From the NCBI RefSeq assembly GCF_900591205.1, contig NZ_UUPU01000074.1:20505-84504 (forward strand): a stretch of DNA of 64,000 bases. Reading direction: 5' to 3'. This document shows positions 9,006 through 18,055 of the stretch, in pieces (the first letter of the stretch is position 1; each line of letters opens with the position of its first letter). The notes beneath the pieces are model-generated. The model worked only from the letters and a program-made list of their open reading frames with translations, was not told the DNA's origin and searched no databases. Made by a program: the position numbers and the translations under genes. This DNA is from Pseudomonas viridiflava. Its GTDB lineage: Bacteria > Pseudomonadota > Gammaproteobacteria > Pseudomonadales > Pseudomonadaceae.

Positions 9006-9467
9006 ATGATTCACAACGACGTACTGCGCAGCGTGCGCTACATGCTCGACATCAGCGACAACAAGATGGTCGAGATCATCAAGCTCGGCGGCATGGACGT
9101 CACCAAGGAAGATCTGCTGACCTACCTCAAGAAAGATGAGGAAGAAGGTTTCGTATTCTGCCCGGATGACGTGATGGCCCACTTCCTTGACGGCCTGGTG
9201 ATCTTCAAGCGCGGCAAGGACGAAAGCCGCCCGCCGCAGCCGATCGAAACCCCGGTGACCAACAACATCATCCTGAAAAAGCTGCGCGTGGCCTTCGAAC
9301 TGAAGGAAGACGACATGCACGCCATCCTCAAGGCCGCCGAATTCCCGGTGTCCAAGCCGGAGCTGAGCGCACTGTTCCGCAAGTTCGGCCACACCAACTA
9401 CCGCACGTGCGGCGACCAGTTACTGCGTAACTTCCTCAAGGGGCTGACGCTGCGCGTCAGAGCTTAA
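9006..9467 (+). CDS. yehS: DUF1456 protein, YehS-like
   Basis: 153 residues made of two related DUF1456 repeats: residues 1-70 (NDVLRSVRYMLDISDNKMVEI) and 80-150 (NIILKKLRVAFELKEDDMHAI), each followed by a kinked helical segment with a Lys/Gly core. The molecular function of YehS is not established. The start at 9006 is one codon after a CCACC run; a nearby in-frame ATG at 8997 adds three residues and is less likely. Confidence 0.88.
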   Translation: MIHNDVLRSVRYMLDISDNKMVEIIKLGGMDVTKEDLLTYLKKDEEEGFVFCPDDVMAHFLDGLVIFKRGKDESRPPQPIETPVTNNIILKKLRVAFELKEDDMHAILKAAEFPVSKPELSALFRKFGHTNYRTCGDQLLRNFLKGLTLRVRA

Positions 9468-9478
9468 GGACAGCGACG

Positions 9479-9532
9479 AGCCTCAAGCAGCAAGTTAAAA
9501 GCTTGCGGCTTGCAGCTTGTAACTTGAGGCTT
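9479..9532. repeat. Inverted repeat (non-REP Pseudomonas type)
   Basis: CCTCAAGCAGCAAGTTA and TAACTTGAGG are inverted arms around an AAGCTTGCGGCTTGCAGCTT core, a second class of intergenic palindrome between yehS and trmO. Confidence 0.7.
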
Positions 9533-9537
9533 CAGAA

Positions 9538-10233
9538 ATGACCTACCACGTTTCGCCCGTCGGCTTCGTGCGCTCCTGCTTCAAGGAGAAGTTCGCCATC
9601 CCGCGCCAGCCGCAACTGGCACCTGCTGCCCGCGGCGTGCTTGAGTTGGTGGCGCCGTTCGACCAGGGAGAGGCGGTGCAGGGCCTGGAGCAGGTCAGCC
9701 ATGTGTGGTTGCTGTTCCTGTTCCACCAGGCGCTGGAAGACAAACCACGCCTCAAAGTGCGGCCGCCACGCCTGGGCGGCAACACCTCCATGGGCGTGTT
9801 CGCCACTCGCGCAACCCACCGCCCCAACGGCATCGGCCAGTCCGTGGTGAAGCTGGACAAGGTCGAGCCGGGCCGCTTGTGGATTTCCGGGATTGATTTG
9901 CTCGATGGCACGCCGGTGTTGGATATCAAACCGTATGTGCCATACGCCGACATTGTCGACTCGGCCACCAATAGCATCGCCAGTGGCGCGCCGCAGCTGA
10001 TTGCGGTGCAGTGGCTGAAGACCGCGCTGCAACAGGCACAACGCCATGCACAGCGTCTTGGCGAGCCATTGGTAGCGTTGATTGATCAGTGCCTGGCGCA
10101 GGACCCACGGCCGGCGTATCAGACGCCGGGGCCTGAACGCGAATATGGTGCGCAGTTCTGGGATGTGGATGTGCGTTGGCACTATCCCGAGGCTGGGGTG
10201 ATCTGTGTGCTGGAAGTACTCCCAGCAAACTGA
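9538..10233 (+). CDS. trmO: tRNA (N6-threonylcarbamoyladenosine-37) N6-methyltransferase TrmO
   Basis: 231 residues. TrmO methylates t6A37 of tRNA-Thr using SAM. The N-terminal beta-barrel (TsaA/YaeB domain, residues 1-150) has SPVGFVRSCFKEKFAIPRQP, the block RPPRLGGNTSMGVFATRATHRPNGIG and PYVPYADIV; the C-terminal part has YQTPGPEREYG and VRWHY. It starts directly after the inverted repeat at 9479-9532. Length and motifs agree with E. coli TrmO. Confidence 0.93.
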   Translation: MTYHVSPVGFVRSCFKEKFAIPRQPQLAPAARGVLELVAPFDQGEAVQGLEQVSHVWLLFLFHQALEDKPRLKVRPPRLGGNTSMGVFATRATHRPNGIGQSVVKLDKVEPGRLWISGIDLLDGTPVLDIKPYVPYADIVDSATNSIASGAPQLIAVQWLKTALQQAQRHAQRLGEPLVALIDQCLAQDPRPAYQTPGPEREYGAQFWDVDVRWHYPEAGVICVLEVLPAN

Positions 10234-10246
10234 AGAAACCGGAAAC

Positions 10247-10343
10247 AAAATGTGGGAGGGGGCTTGCCCCCGATAGCGGTGTGTCAGTCAGGGATGTATC
10301 AACTGACACTCGCTCATCGGGGGCAAGCCCCCTCCCACATTTG
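10247..10343. repeat. REP-type palindromic pair
   Basis: AATGTGGGAGGGGGCTTGCC and its inverted copy GGCAAGCCCCCTCCCACATT enclose a spacer of about 50 bases between the convergent trmO and fpr genes. Confidence 0.9.
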
Positions 10344-10383
10344 GATCTTCTTTGTTGCTTGGTTAGCACATGGGCTGACCGGA

Positions 10384-11163
10384 TTACTTCTCGACGAACG
10401 CACGCTCGATCAAGTAATCACCCGGCTCACGCATACGCGGCGAAACCTTCAAACCGAAGCTGTTCAGCACTTCGCTGGTTTCGTCCAACATGCTTGGGCT
10501 GCCGCACAGCATGGCACGGTCGTCCTCGGGGTTGATCGGTGGCAGGCCGATGTCGCTGAACAGCTTGCCGCTGCGCATCAGGTCGGTCAGGCGGCCTTCG
10601 TTTTCGAACGGCTCGCGGGTCACGGTCGGGTAGTAGATCAACTTGTCACGCAGGGCTTCGCCGAAGAATTCGTTCTGCGGCAGGTGCTCGGTGATGAATT
10701 CGCGGTAGGCGACTTCGTTGACGTAACGCACGCCGTGGCACAGGATGACTTTTTCGAAACGCTCGTAGGTCTCCGGGTCCTGGATCACGCTCATAAAGGG
10801 CGCCAGGCCAGTGCCGGTGCTGAGCAGGTACAGGTGTTTGCCAGGCTTCAAATCGTCAAGCACCAGGGTGCCTGTCGGTTTTTTGCTGATGATGATCTCG
10901 TCGCCTTCCTTCAAATGCTGCAACTGGGAAGTCAGCGGGCCATCCGGCACCTTGATGCTGAAGAACTCCAGATGCTCTTCCCAGTTCGGGCTGGCAATGG
11001 AGTAGGCGCGCATGAGCGGGCGGCCGTTGGGCTGTTGCAGGCCGATCATCACGAACTGACCGTTCTCGAAGCGCAAGCCCGGATCGCGGGTGCACTTGAA
11101 GCTGAACAGAGTGTCGTTCCAGTGATGAACACTGAGGACACGCTCGTGGTTCATGTTGCTCAT
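10384..11163 (-). CDS. fpr: Ferredoxin--NADP reductase Fpr
   Basis: 259 residues. It is an FAD enzyme passing electrons between NADPH and ferredoxins or flavodoxins, including Bfd in Pseudomonas. The FAD-binding block is RAYSIASP, the NADP block starts at STGTGLAPFMSVI, and the chain ends GDYLIERAFVEK, the bacterial subclass-I tail. The start at 11163 (MSNMNHERV) follows GGAGTCCCCC. It is divergent from finR, which activates fpr in other pseudomonads. Confidence 0.95.
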   Translation of the reverse strand: MSNMNHERVLSVHHWNDTLFSFKCTRDPGLRFENGQFVMIGLQQPNGRPLMRAYSIASPNWEEHLEFFSIKVPDGPLTSQLQHLKEGDEIIISKKPTGTLVLDDLKPGKHLYLLSTGTGLAPFMSVIQDPETYERFEKVILCHGVRYVNEVAYREFITEHLPQNEFFGEALRDKLIYYPTVTREPFENEGRLTDLMRSGKLFSDIGLPPINPEDDRAMLCGSPSMLDETSEVLNSFGLKVSPRMREPGDYLIERAFVEK

Positions 11164-11286
11164 GTACGGGGGACTCCTGGAAATGGGTCTGCGCCAAATG
11201 TAGTTGCGCAATTGCACAGCATTCTAATGGCGGCGACAATATCTGTTAACTGAATTATTAAGATAAGGGTTATCGGTTATATAGAT

Positions 11287-12213
11287 ATGCGATTTACTCT
11301 ACGTCAACTGCAAGTCTTCGTCGCCGTCGCCCAGCAGGAAAGCGTCTCACGCGCTGCTGGCCTTCTGGCCTTATCTCAATCCGCCGCCAGCACCTCGATC
11401 ACCGAGCTGGAGCGCCAATCCAGCTGCCAATTATTCGACCGCGCGGGCAAACGCCTGAGCTTGAACGCCCTCGGTCACCAGCTGTTGCCCCAGGCCGTGG
11501 CGCTGCTGGACCAGGCCAAGGAGATCGAGGACCTGCTCAACGGCAAGTCCGGCTTCGGCTCCCTGGCGGTCGGCGCGACGCTGACCATCGGCAATTACCT
11601 GGCCACCCTGCTGATCGGCAGCTTCATGCAGCAACATCCCGAGAGCCAGGTAAAGCTGCATGTGCAGAACACTGCGCATATCGTGCACCAGGTCGCGCAC
11701 TACGAAATTGACCTGGGTCTAATCGAAGGCGACTGCAGCCACCCGGACATCGAGGTGCAAACCTGGGTCGAGGATGAGCTGGTGGTGTTCTGCGCGCCGC
11801 AGCATCACTTGGCCAAGCGCGGCGTGGCAAGCATGGACGAGTTGACCCATGAGGCGTGGATCCTGCGGGAACAGGGTTCGGGCACGCGGCTGACCTTTGA
11901 TCAAGCCATGCGCCATCACCGCAGCACGCTGAATATCCGCCTGGAGCTGGAACACACCGAGGCAATCAAGCGTGCGGTGGAATCGGGGTTGGGGATTGGC
12001 TGCATTTCCCGCCTGGCGCTGCGCGATGCATTCCGCCGTGGCAGCCTGGTGCCGGTGGAAACTCCCGACCTGGACCTGGCGCGGCAATTTTATTTCATCT
12101 GGCATAAACAGAAGTACCAGACCTCGGCGATGCGCGAGTTCCTGGAACTGTGCCGCGCCTTTACCGCCGGGGTTCAGCGCAGCGACGAAATCGTGCTGCC
12201 GAGCATCGCCTGA
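11287..12213 (+). CDS. finR: LysR-type regulator FinR
   Basis: 308 residues. The N-terminal winged HTH (FVAVAQQESVSRAAGLLALSQSAASTSI) is followed by a LysR substrate-binding domain (from about residue 90). In P. putida and P. aeruginosa the regulator divergent from fpr is FinR, which induces fpr under superoxide and sulfur stress; the same arrangement here supports the name. The 123-bp fpr-finR intergenic region is A+T-rich and should contain both promoters and the FinR site. The start ATG follows a T/A-rich leader without a clear Shine-Dalgarno sequence. Confidence 0.9.
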   Translation: MRFTLRQLQVFVAVAQQESVSRAAGLLALSQSAASTSITELERQSSCQLFDRAGKRLSLNALGHQLLPQAVALLDQAKEIEDLLNGKSGFGSLAVGATLTIGNYLATLLIGSFMQQHPESQVKLHVQNTAHIVHQVAHYEIDLGLIEGDCSHPDIEVQTWVEDELVVFCAPQHHLAKRGVASMDELTHEAWILREQGSGTRLTFDQAMRHHRSTLNIRLELEHTEAIKRAVESGLGIGCISRLALRDAFRRGSLVPVETPDLDLARQFYFIWHKQKYQTSAMREFLELCRAFTAGVQRSDEIVLPSIA

Positions 12214-12216
12214 GCC

Positions 12217-12579
12217 TTAGATCAGGATCACGGCCCACACCAGGGTGATCATGGTCAGTGCCACGAATTGCGCGGCGCTGCCCATGTCCTTGGCGTTTTT
12301 CGACAGCGGGTGCCGGTCGAGGGAGATGCGGTCGATCGCCGCCTCAACCGCCGAATTGAGCAATTCAACGATCAGCGCCAACAGGCATACGGCGATCAGC
12401 AAGGCGCGCTCGACCCGACTGACGTGCAGGAAGAAGCTCAGCGGGATCAGGATCACGTTGAGCAATACCAACTGACGGAACGCCGCCTCACCCGTGAACG
12501 CCGCGCGTAGGCCATCCAGGGAGTAACCCCCTGCATTGAAAATACGTTTGATACCGGTTTGACCCTTGAAAGGCGACAT
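12217..12579 (-). CDS. dgkA: Diacylglycerol kinase (prokaryotic type)
   Basis: 120 residues, an inner-membrane enzyme that phosphorylates diacylglycerol released during glucan phosphoglycerol transfer. Three hydrophobic helices are visible (LVLLNVILIPLSFFL, ALLIAVCLLALIVELL, FVALTMITLVWAVILI), and the family signature is LLNSAVEAAIDRISLDRHPLS, with the catalytic Glu. The ATG at 12579 gives family length; an upstream in-frame TTG at 12591 lacks a ribosome site. It is convergent with finR and downstream of erdR. Confidence 0.95.
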   Translation of the reverse strand: MSPFKGQTGIKRIFNAGGYSLDGLRAAFTGEAAFRQLVLLNVILIPLSFFLHVSRVERALLIAVCLLALIVELLNSAVEAAIDRISLDRHPLSKNAKDMGSAAQFVALTMITLVWAVILI

Positions 12580-12654
12580 AGACGTAGGCAACTGAACTGA
12601 AGGAGTGGGGAAACTAGGTCACGCAAAGTCAAAAAAGCGTGAATCGGTAACAAC

Positions 12655-13305
12655 TTAATGCTGAGAAATTGACTCAAGTTGTTGCAAGAGCAACGCCGCC
12701 TGGGTCCGCGTGCGCACGCCCAGCTTGCGGAAGATCGCGGTGACGTGGGCCTTGATGGTCGCTTCCGACACGCTCAACTCGTAGGCAATCTGCTTGTTCA
12801 ACAAGCCTTCGCACACCATGGTCAGCACCCGGAACTGCTGGGGCGTCAGGCTGGCGAGCCCATCCCGGGCAGCTTTGGCTTCGTCGGACACGTTGATTTC
12901 TTCAAACGCCTGCGGCGGCCAGGACACATCACCGTCCAATACCGTGCGCACGGCCTTCTGGATATCTTCCATGGCGCTGGACTTGGGAATGAAGCCGCTG
13001 GCGCCGAACTCCTTGGAGCGCACCACCACGTCGGCTTCTTCCTGGGCCGAGACCATCACCACCGGGATTTGCGGGTATTGCCCACGCAGCAGCACCAGCC
13101 CCGAGAAACCGTAGGCGCCAGGCATGTTGAGGTCGAGCAGCACCAGGTCCCAGTCGGATTTTTCGGTGAGGCGGGCTTCCAGTTCCGCAATGCTGGCCAC
13201 TTCGACCAACCGCACATCCGGGCCCAAGCCCAGGGTTACGGCTTGATGCAGCGCACTGCGAAACAGCGGGTGGTCATCGGCTATCAGGATTTCGTATGTG
13301 GCCAT
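12655..13305 (-). CDS. erdR: NarL/LuxR-family response regulator ErdR
   Basis: 216 residues. The receiver domain (IADDHPLFR, phospho-acceptor Asp in LVLLDLNMPG, VVMVSAQ, Lys in FIPKSS) is followed by a LuxR HTH (LTPQQFRVLTMVCEGLLNKQIA to ATIKAHVTAIFRKL). The order erdR-dgkA and the upstream DTW gene matches the P. aeruginosa PA3604-PA3603 neighbourhood, where ErdR controls acetate and ethanol metabolism. No partner kinase is in the window. Confidence 0.88.
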   Translation of the reverse strand: MATYEILIADDHPLFRSALHQAVTLGLGPDVRLVEVASIAELEARLTEKSDWDLVLLDLNMPGAYGFSGLVLLRGQYPQIPVVMVSAQEEADVVVRSKEFGASGFIPKSSAMEDIQKAVRTVLDGDVSWPPQAFEEINVSDEAKAARDGLASLTPQQFRVLTMVCEGLLNKQIAYELSVSEATIKAHVTAIFRKLGVRTRTQAALLLQQLESISQH

Positions 13306-13545
13306 TGATTAAATGATCCTGTTTTTTATGGCAGCCCTGATGGGTTCAGGGTTCGCCAATACACTAGGCGACGGCCAGGCAGCCATCGCCACAGGGTACG
13401 TTCAACGTCAAAAACGTCGAAAATTCACGGTTGCACCCCAATCGGCGCCCAGCATGCCCAGCGCAGCCTGGGGGGTCAAGCACTACGCCCGCGGGCATTT
13501 TAGTGGGGTACGGATTTACAGTGCCATCATGCAAACGTCGTCTGG

Positions 13546-14265
13546 CTATACCGCCGTTACATAGGGTGACAGCCGAGTATGGACGATATCGCTCAAGTCC
13601 AGCGGCAACTGGAACTTGGCCGCCAGGTAATGGGTGCTGAAGACGTCGAGGTAGGCGTCCAGCACTTCACTCGCGCAGCCGTCGTCAGCCAGTTCCAGGC
13701 ACAGGGCCGCAACTTCGGCGGTGCAGAAATGGTCATCGCGTTTGGAGCGGCGCAGCTTGTAACGCGAGAGCTGCTCAGGCGCCAGGCTCAATACCGGTAG
13801 ATGCTCAAGATAGGGGCTTTTGCGGAACATCTTGCGCGCTTCACTCCAGGTGCCGTCCAGCAAGATGAACAACGGGCGCTTACCCGCCTGCACCTTTACC
13901 TCGCTGACAACCCGCTCGGGCGCCACGAACTCGCCAGGAAACACGATGTAGGGCTGCCACTGCGGGTCGGCCAGCAAGGTGAGCAAACCCGGGTCGAACT
14001 CGGTGCGCGACCAGGCGAATGCCGTGGTGTCGTCGATCACATCAGCGATCAGCCAGCCGGTATTGCTGGGTTTCATCGGCTCGACATCGTGCATCAGCAG
14101 GCACATCGCGGACCGGGCCTGCACCTGGGGGCGCCAGGCACACAGGCAATATTCGGGGATTACCCGGCAGCCAGGGCAACGTTCGGCACGCGAGCCACGG
14201 TTGAGGAAAGGCCGCACGGCGCGCGCGAGGCGTTGGGTACGCAGACGTGAAACGGCATGGCTCAT
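13546..14265 (-). CDS. tapT: DTW-domain tRNA aminocarboxypropyltransferase
   Basis: 239 residues. DTW proteins such as E. coli TapT (YfiP) transfer an aminocarboxypropyl group from SAM to uridine in tRNA. The signature DGTWSEARKM is at about residue 140, preceded by the N-terminal zinc-type cysteines RCPGCRVIPEYCLC. The ATG at 14265 (MSHAVSRLRTQ) is preferred over an upstream GTG. It is the upstream neighbour of erdR; the 240 bases between them hold no clear gene. Confidence 0.85.
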   Translation of the reverse strand: MSHAVSRLRTQRLARAVRPFLNRGSRAERCPGCRVIPEYCLCAWRPQVQARSAMCLLMHDVEPMKPSNTGWLIADVIDDTTAFAWSRTEFDPGLLTLLADPQWQPYIVFPGEFVAPERVVSEVKVQAGKRPLFILLDGTWSEARKMFRKSPYLEHLPVLSLAPEQLSRYKLRRSKRDDHFCTAEVAALCLELADDGCASEVLDAYLDVFSTHYLAAKFQLPLDLSDIVHTRLSPYVTAV

Positions 14266-14443
14266 CGGATGCGCCACAGGGAGCGGTAAATCGACACGGG
14301 GAAACTCGTGAAAGGCTGAAGTGGCCGCAGTTTACCAGCGATACGCCTGGCTGTAGTGGCAAGGGGTCACCTATAATTGCGCGCCACTGAACGCACAGCG
14401 CAGTGGCTGGTCTATGCACCAGTAACCGAATCAGGAGAGTTTC

Positions 14444-14884
14444 ATGCTGCGTTCCATGCTGCGCCTTGTCGTCCCATCCGTCGCACTTGCGCTGGTTTTG
14501 CCCATGGGCGCCCAGGCGGCCTCGCTGCTGGAGGCCCAAATGAACAGGAAACTGCAAAGCGTCGCGGCCGAAAGCAACAAGGACCTGCCCAGGGAAATCG
14601 ACGAAAAAACCCTGGAAGTGGCCTACACCGTTGAAGGCATGCAACTGATAGATCACCTGAGCGTCATGCCAGACCGCGCCGAACAGATGCGCGCCAACCC
14701 CAAGGCTGTGTATTTCCAGCTGGGCCAAAGCGTATGCCTGAACAAGGGTTACCGCGAGCTGATGGCCAAGGGCGCAGTGATGCGCTATGAAATCACCGAG
14801 AACAAGACCAACCGTCCTGTGGCATCGGTGAAGTTCGTGGAAGCGGACTGCCCGGCACCGGCTGCGGCGAAGAAGAAAAAGTAA
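14444..14884 (+). CDS. Secreted PA3611-like (quorum-sensing-regulated virulence factor family) protein
   Basis: 146 residues with a classic Sec signal: MLRSMLRLVVPSVALALVL and a cleavage site after AQA (near residue 25). The mature domain of about 120 residues has two Cys (SVCLNKG and EADCPAP) that could form a disulfide and a Lys-rich end. It resembles the P. aeruginosa PA3611 family, which has a known structure but no firm function. GGAGAG lies before the ATG. Confidence 0.7.
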   Translation: MLRSMLRLVVPSVALALVLPMGAQAASLLEAQMNRKLQSVAAESNKDLPREIDEKTLEVAYTVEGMQLIDHLSVMPDRAEQMRANPKAVYFQLGQSVCLNKGYRELMAKGAVMRYEITENKTNRPVASVKFVEADCPAPAAAKKKK

Positions 14885-15259
14885 TCGCTGCTCGAACGTC
14901 ACGCGCTGCCGTCTGGTGGCGCGCACTCCCCCGCTCCAATTCCCCGCACACAGCTAAACTTCCTTTTGAGCAACCAATAAGCGGTTGCCAGGCAAGGGTT
15001 TTTCGGCCCATGATCAAGCCATCCCTGCCGCCCGTTCACGACGGTTTTCACGCCGTTCTGTAACATTTTCAGGGCAAAAGATGGTTGCCCTCCTGCAGCT
15101 TGCAGTGCAAAGGTTTTTAAATCACAAGGAACATACAGAGCCCGTTTGCCGCCTGGCGAACACGTGCATTGCCTTGGGCATGCAGTGACACATGCAGTGT
15201 CGCGGCCCCGGACGAATCACTCGCCGATGGCCCAGTCTCTGTGAAGAAGGAGAAGTTGA
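14885..15259. other. Intergenic region without a recognised gene
   Basis: 375 bases between the PA3611-like gene and the LOG gene. Small hairpins (GGGCA/TTGCCC near 15073-15092) and a direct repeat of CATGCAGTG near 15180-15200 are visible, and GAAGGAG before 15260 is the ribosome site of the next gene. The long leader could carry a promoter or small RNA, but no known family was recognised. Confidence 0.4.
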
Positions 15260-16372
15260 ATGCCTTACGAACCGAATGACCACCTGCTCCGGCATTTTGA
15301 AGAAAACGGGACCGACCTCACACAGCAGGTCGAAGCACAACTCCAGCTGATCGCCCCCAACAGCCCGAATATCCCCTTGTATCGAGACATGATCCTAACT
15401 GTGCTGCGCATGGCCCAGGACGACCGTAACCGCTGGAACGCCAAAATCACCTTGCAGGCCATCCGTGAGCTGGACCATGCCTTCCGCGTGCTGGAACAGT
15501 TCAAGGGCCGGCGCAAGGTCACCGTGTTCGGCTCAGCACGTACGCCGGCAGAAAGCCCGCTGTATGCATTGGCCCGTGAAGTGGGCGCAGCATTGGCGCG
15601 CTCGGACCTGATGGTGATTACCGGCGGCGGCGGCGGCATCATGGCGGCCGCCCACGAAGGCGCGGGCCTGGAGCACAGCCTGGGGTTCAACATTACCCTG
15701 CCATTTGAACAGCACGCCAACCCGACCATTGATGGCACCGAGAACCTGCTGTCTTTCCATTTTTTCTTTACCCGCAAGCTGTTTTTCGTCAAGGAAGCCG
15801 ATGCGCTGGTGTTGTGCCCGGGCGGCTTCGGCACCCTGGATGAAGCCCTGGAAGTACTGACTCTGATCCAGACCGGCAAGAGCCCCCTGGTGCCTGTGGT
15901 ATTGCTGGACGCTCCCGGTGGCGGGTTCTGGCAAGGCGCGCTGGACTTTATCCGCAGCCAGTTGGAGGCCAATCGCTACATTCTGCCCACCGACCTCAAA
16001 TTGGTGCGGCTGGTGTACAGCGCTGAAGAGGCAGTGGAAGAAATCAATCAGTTTTATGCCAACTTCCATTCCACACGCTGGCTGAAACGTGAGTTTGTGG
16101 TGCGCATGAATCACCCGCTCAGTGATCGGGCACTCGCGCATTTGCAGAGCGAGTTTGCCAGCCTGCGATTGAGTGGGGATTTCCAGCAGCTCGCCTATAC
16201 GGGCGAAGACCATGATGAGCCGAAGTTCAGCCATTTGACGCGACTGGTGTTCAACTTCAATGGACGGGATCAGGGCCGGCTGCGCGAGTTGGTGGACTAC
16301 ATCAACTTGCCGGAGAACTGGGCGCAGGCTCAGGGGAAGGCTCAGCAGCGGGTGGCGCCGGAACCAGCGTGA
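15260..16372 (+). CDS. LOG-family protein (TIGR00730-like)
   Basis: 370 residues. The central Rossmann-like domain has GSARTPAESPLY, ITGGGGGIMAAAHEGA and PGGFGTLDEALEVLTLIQTGK, the signature of LOG/lysine-decarboxylase-like proteins. Many of these are cytokinin riboside 5'-monophosphate or nucleotide phosphoribohydrolases. It is longer than the plain LOG enzymes, with about 90 extra N-terminal and 100 extra C-terminal residues, so the substrate may differ. The start ATG has AAGGAGAAG upstream. Confidence 0.85.
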   Translation: MPYEPNDHLLRHFEENGTDLTQQVEAQLQLIAPNSPNIPLYRDMILTVLRMAQDDRNRWNAKITLQAIRELDHAFRVLEQFKGRRKVTVFGSARTPAESPLYALAREVGAALARSDLMVITGGGGGIMAAAHEGAGLEHSLGFNITLPFEQHANPTIDGTENLLSFHFFFTRKLFFVKEADALVLCPGGFGTLDEALEVLTLIQTGKSPLVPVVLLDAPGGGFWQGALDFIRSQLEANRYILPTDLKLVRLVYSAEEAVEEINQFYANFHSTRWLKREFVVRMNHPLSDRALAHLQSEFASLRLSGDFQQLAYTGEDHDEPKFSHLTRLVFNFNGRDQGRLRELVDYINLPENWAQAQGKAQQRVAPEPA

Positions 16373-16382
16373 TTTTTTAGGC

Positions 16383-16421
16383 AAAAAAAAAGGCCCACTA
16401 TTTTCATAGTGGGCCTTTTTT
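16383..16421. terminator. Bidirectional terminator between LOG gene and recX
   Basis: AAGGCCCACTA and TAGTGGGCCTT form a perfect stem around a 6-base loop, with nine A on the left and seven T on the right, so it can terminate both convergent genes. Confidence 0.95.
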
Positions 16422-16437
16422 GTGGTGTTCCTGCGAT

Positions 16438-16905
16438 TCAGTCGTCCATATCTTTACCGCTCAATAGGCGGCTGATCATGTCCATCGAAAACCCGCGATA
16501 ACTCAAAAACCGTCCTTGCTTCGCACGCTCCCGGGCATCAATTGGAAGATGGCCAGAAAACTTGCGCCGCCAGGTGTCTTCCAGCTGCGATTGCCAGCTG
16601 ATACCGCACTCACGCAGCGCAAGGTCGATATCGGTGCGCTGCAGGCCACGCTGGTTCAGCTCTTCGCGAATCCGCGCTGGGCCATAACCGGAACGGGCTC
16701 GGTAGGACACAAAGCTTTCAAGGTAACGGGCTTCCGACAACAGCCCCTCTTCCGTCAAACGGTCAAGGGCGGTTTCGATCATCTCGGGCTCTGCGCCGCG
16801 CTGACGCAGTTTACGCGTCAGCTCGACTCGACCATGCTCGCGACGAGCGAGCAGGTCCATCGCAGTGCGCCGAACGGCGACAAGGGTATCCAGTACAACA
16901 GTCAT
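16438..16905 (-). CDS. recX: RecA regulatory protein RecX
   Basis: 155 residues, all helical, made of three tandem three-helix repeats (LLARREHGRVELTRKL; YGPARIREELNQRGL; KQGRFLSYRGFSMDMISRLL). RecX binds inside the RecA filament groove and limits its activity. The gene starts 8 bases after the recA stop with no hairpin between them, so the two are co-transcribed from the LexA-controlled recA promoter. Confidence 0.95.
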   Translation of the reverse strand: MTVVLDTLVAVRRTAMDLLARREHGRVELTRKLRQRGAEPEMIETALDRLTEEGLLSEARYLESFVSYRARSGYGPARIREELNQRGLQRTDIDLALRECGISWQSQLEDTWRRKFSGHLPIDARERAKQGRFLSYRGFSMDMISRLLSGKDMDD

Positions 16906-16913
16906 CGTTTGCT

Positions 16914-17972
16914 TCAGACGTCAGTGTCGACTTCTTCAACTTCTTCAACCGGCTCGCGGTTGGCGGCAGCTTTCACGTCTGGCGCTGCAGTCAGCAGCTT
17001 GTCGCGAATCTGCTTCTCAAGCGTGGCAGCGATATCCGGATTGTCCGCCAGGAACTTGGCCGAGTTGGCCTTGCCTTGGCCGATCTTGCTGCCGTTGTAG
17101 GCATACCAGGCACCGGACTTCTCGACGAAACCGTGCAGCACGCCCAAGTCGATCATCTCGCCGTTCAGGTAGATACCCTTGCCGTAGAGAATCTGGAACT
17201 CAGCCTGACGGAAAGGCGGGGCCACTTTGTTCTTCACGACTTTAACGCGGGTTTCGCTACCAACAACCTCGTCACCTTCCTTCACCGCACCGGTACGGCG
17301 GATGTCCAGACGGACCGAAGCGTAGAACTTCAACGCGTTACCACCGGTGGTGGTTTCCGGGCTGCCGAACATCACGCCGATCTTCATACGGATCTGGTTG
17401 ATGAAGATCACCAGGCAGTTGGCGTTCTTGATGTTACCGGTGATTTTGCGCAGCGCCTGGGACATCAGACGGGCTTGCAGGCCCACGTGCATGTCGCCCA
17501 TTTCGCCTTCGATTTCAGCCTTGGGCACCAGGGCAGCCACGGAGTCGACCACGATCACGTCGATGGCGTTGGAGCGCACCAGCATGTCGGTGATTTCCAG
17601 GGCTTGCTCACCGGTGTCCGGCTGGGAAACCAGCAGGTCGTCAACGTTGACGCCCAGCTTGCCGGCGTATTCAGGGTCCAGGGCGTGCTCGGCGTCGACG
17701 AACGCGCAGGTGGCGCCCATTTTTTGTGCTTGGGCAATCACCGACAGGGTCAGGGTGGTTTTACCGGAAGATTCAGGACCGTAGATTTCAACGATACGGC
17801 CTTTTGGCAGGCCACCAATGCCGAGCGCGATGTCCAGACCCAGAGAGCCAGTGGAAATAGCCGGGATCGCCTGACGGTCGTGATCGCCCATACGCATTAC
17901 GGCACCCTTGCCGAATTGACGTTCGATCTGACCCAGGGCCGCAGCCAAGGCTTTCTTCTTGTTGTCGTCCAT
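16914..17972 (-). CDS. recA: Recombinase RecA
   Basis: 352 residues. It forms ATP-dependent filaments on single-stranded DNA for strand exchange and acts as co-protease for LexA and phage-type repressors. Walker A is GPESSGKTT; the core contains FINQIRMKIGVMFG (loop L1 region) and GGNALKFYASVRLDIRR. The C terminus is acidic, as usual. The start MDDNKKKAL is at 17972. A LexA box lies 41-56 bases upstream. Confidence 0.99.
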   Translation of the reverse strand: MDDNKKKALAAALGQIERQFGKGAVMRMGDHDRQAIPAISTGSLGLDIALGIGGLPKGRIVEIYGPESSGKTTLTLSVIAQAQKMGATCAFVDAEHALDPEYAGKLGVNVDDLLVSQPDTGEQALEITDMLVRSNAIDVIVVDSVAALVPKAEIEGEMGDMHVGLQARLMSQALRKITGNIKNANCLVIFINQIRMKIGVMFGSPETTTGGNALKFYASVRLDIRRTGAVKEGDEVVGSETRVKVVKNKVAPPFRQAEFQILYGKGIYLNGEMIDLGVLHGFVEKSGAWYAYNGSKIGQGKANSAKFLADNPDIAATLEKQIRDKLLTAAPDVKAAANREPVEEVEEVDTDV

Positions 17973-18012
17973 TAAAGTCCTCACGTAATCAATAAGGCCT
18001 GACGGCCAACAC

Positions 18013-18028
18013 CTGTATAAGTAGACAG
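18013..18028 (-). promoter_or_regulatory. LexA (SOS) box of recA
   Basis: On the minus strand CTGTCTACTTATACAG fits the CTG-N10-CAG SOS consensus and lies 41-56 bases before the recA start codon, where it would overlap the promoter. Confidence 0.88.
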
Positions 18029-18055
18029 TATTGTTCCACAAAGATCGGAGATCGC

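Noticed and set aside
13313..13564. 83-codon plus-strand open frame between erdR and the DTW gene
   Set aside because: Overlaps the DTW gene end, has no ribosome site and no recognisable fold or signal; probably chance.
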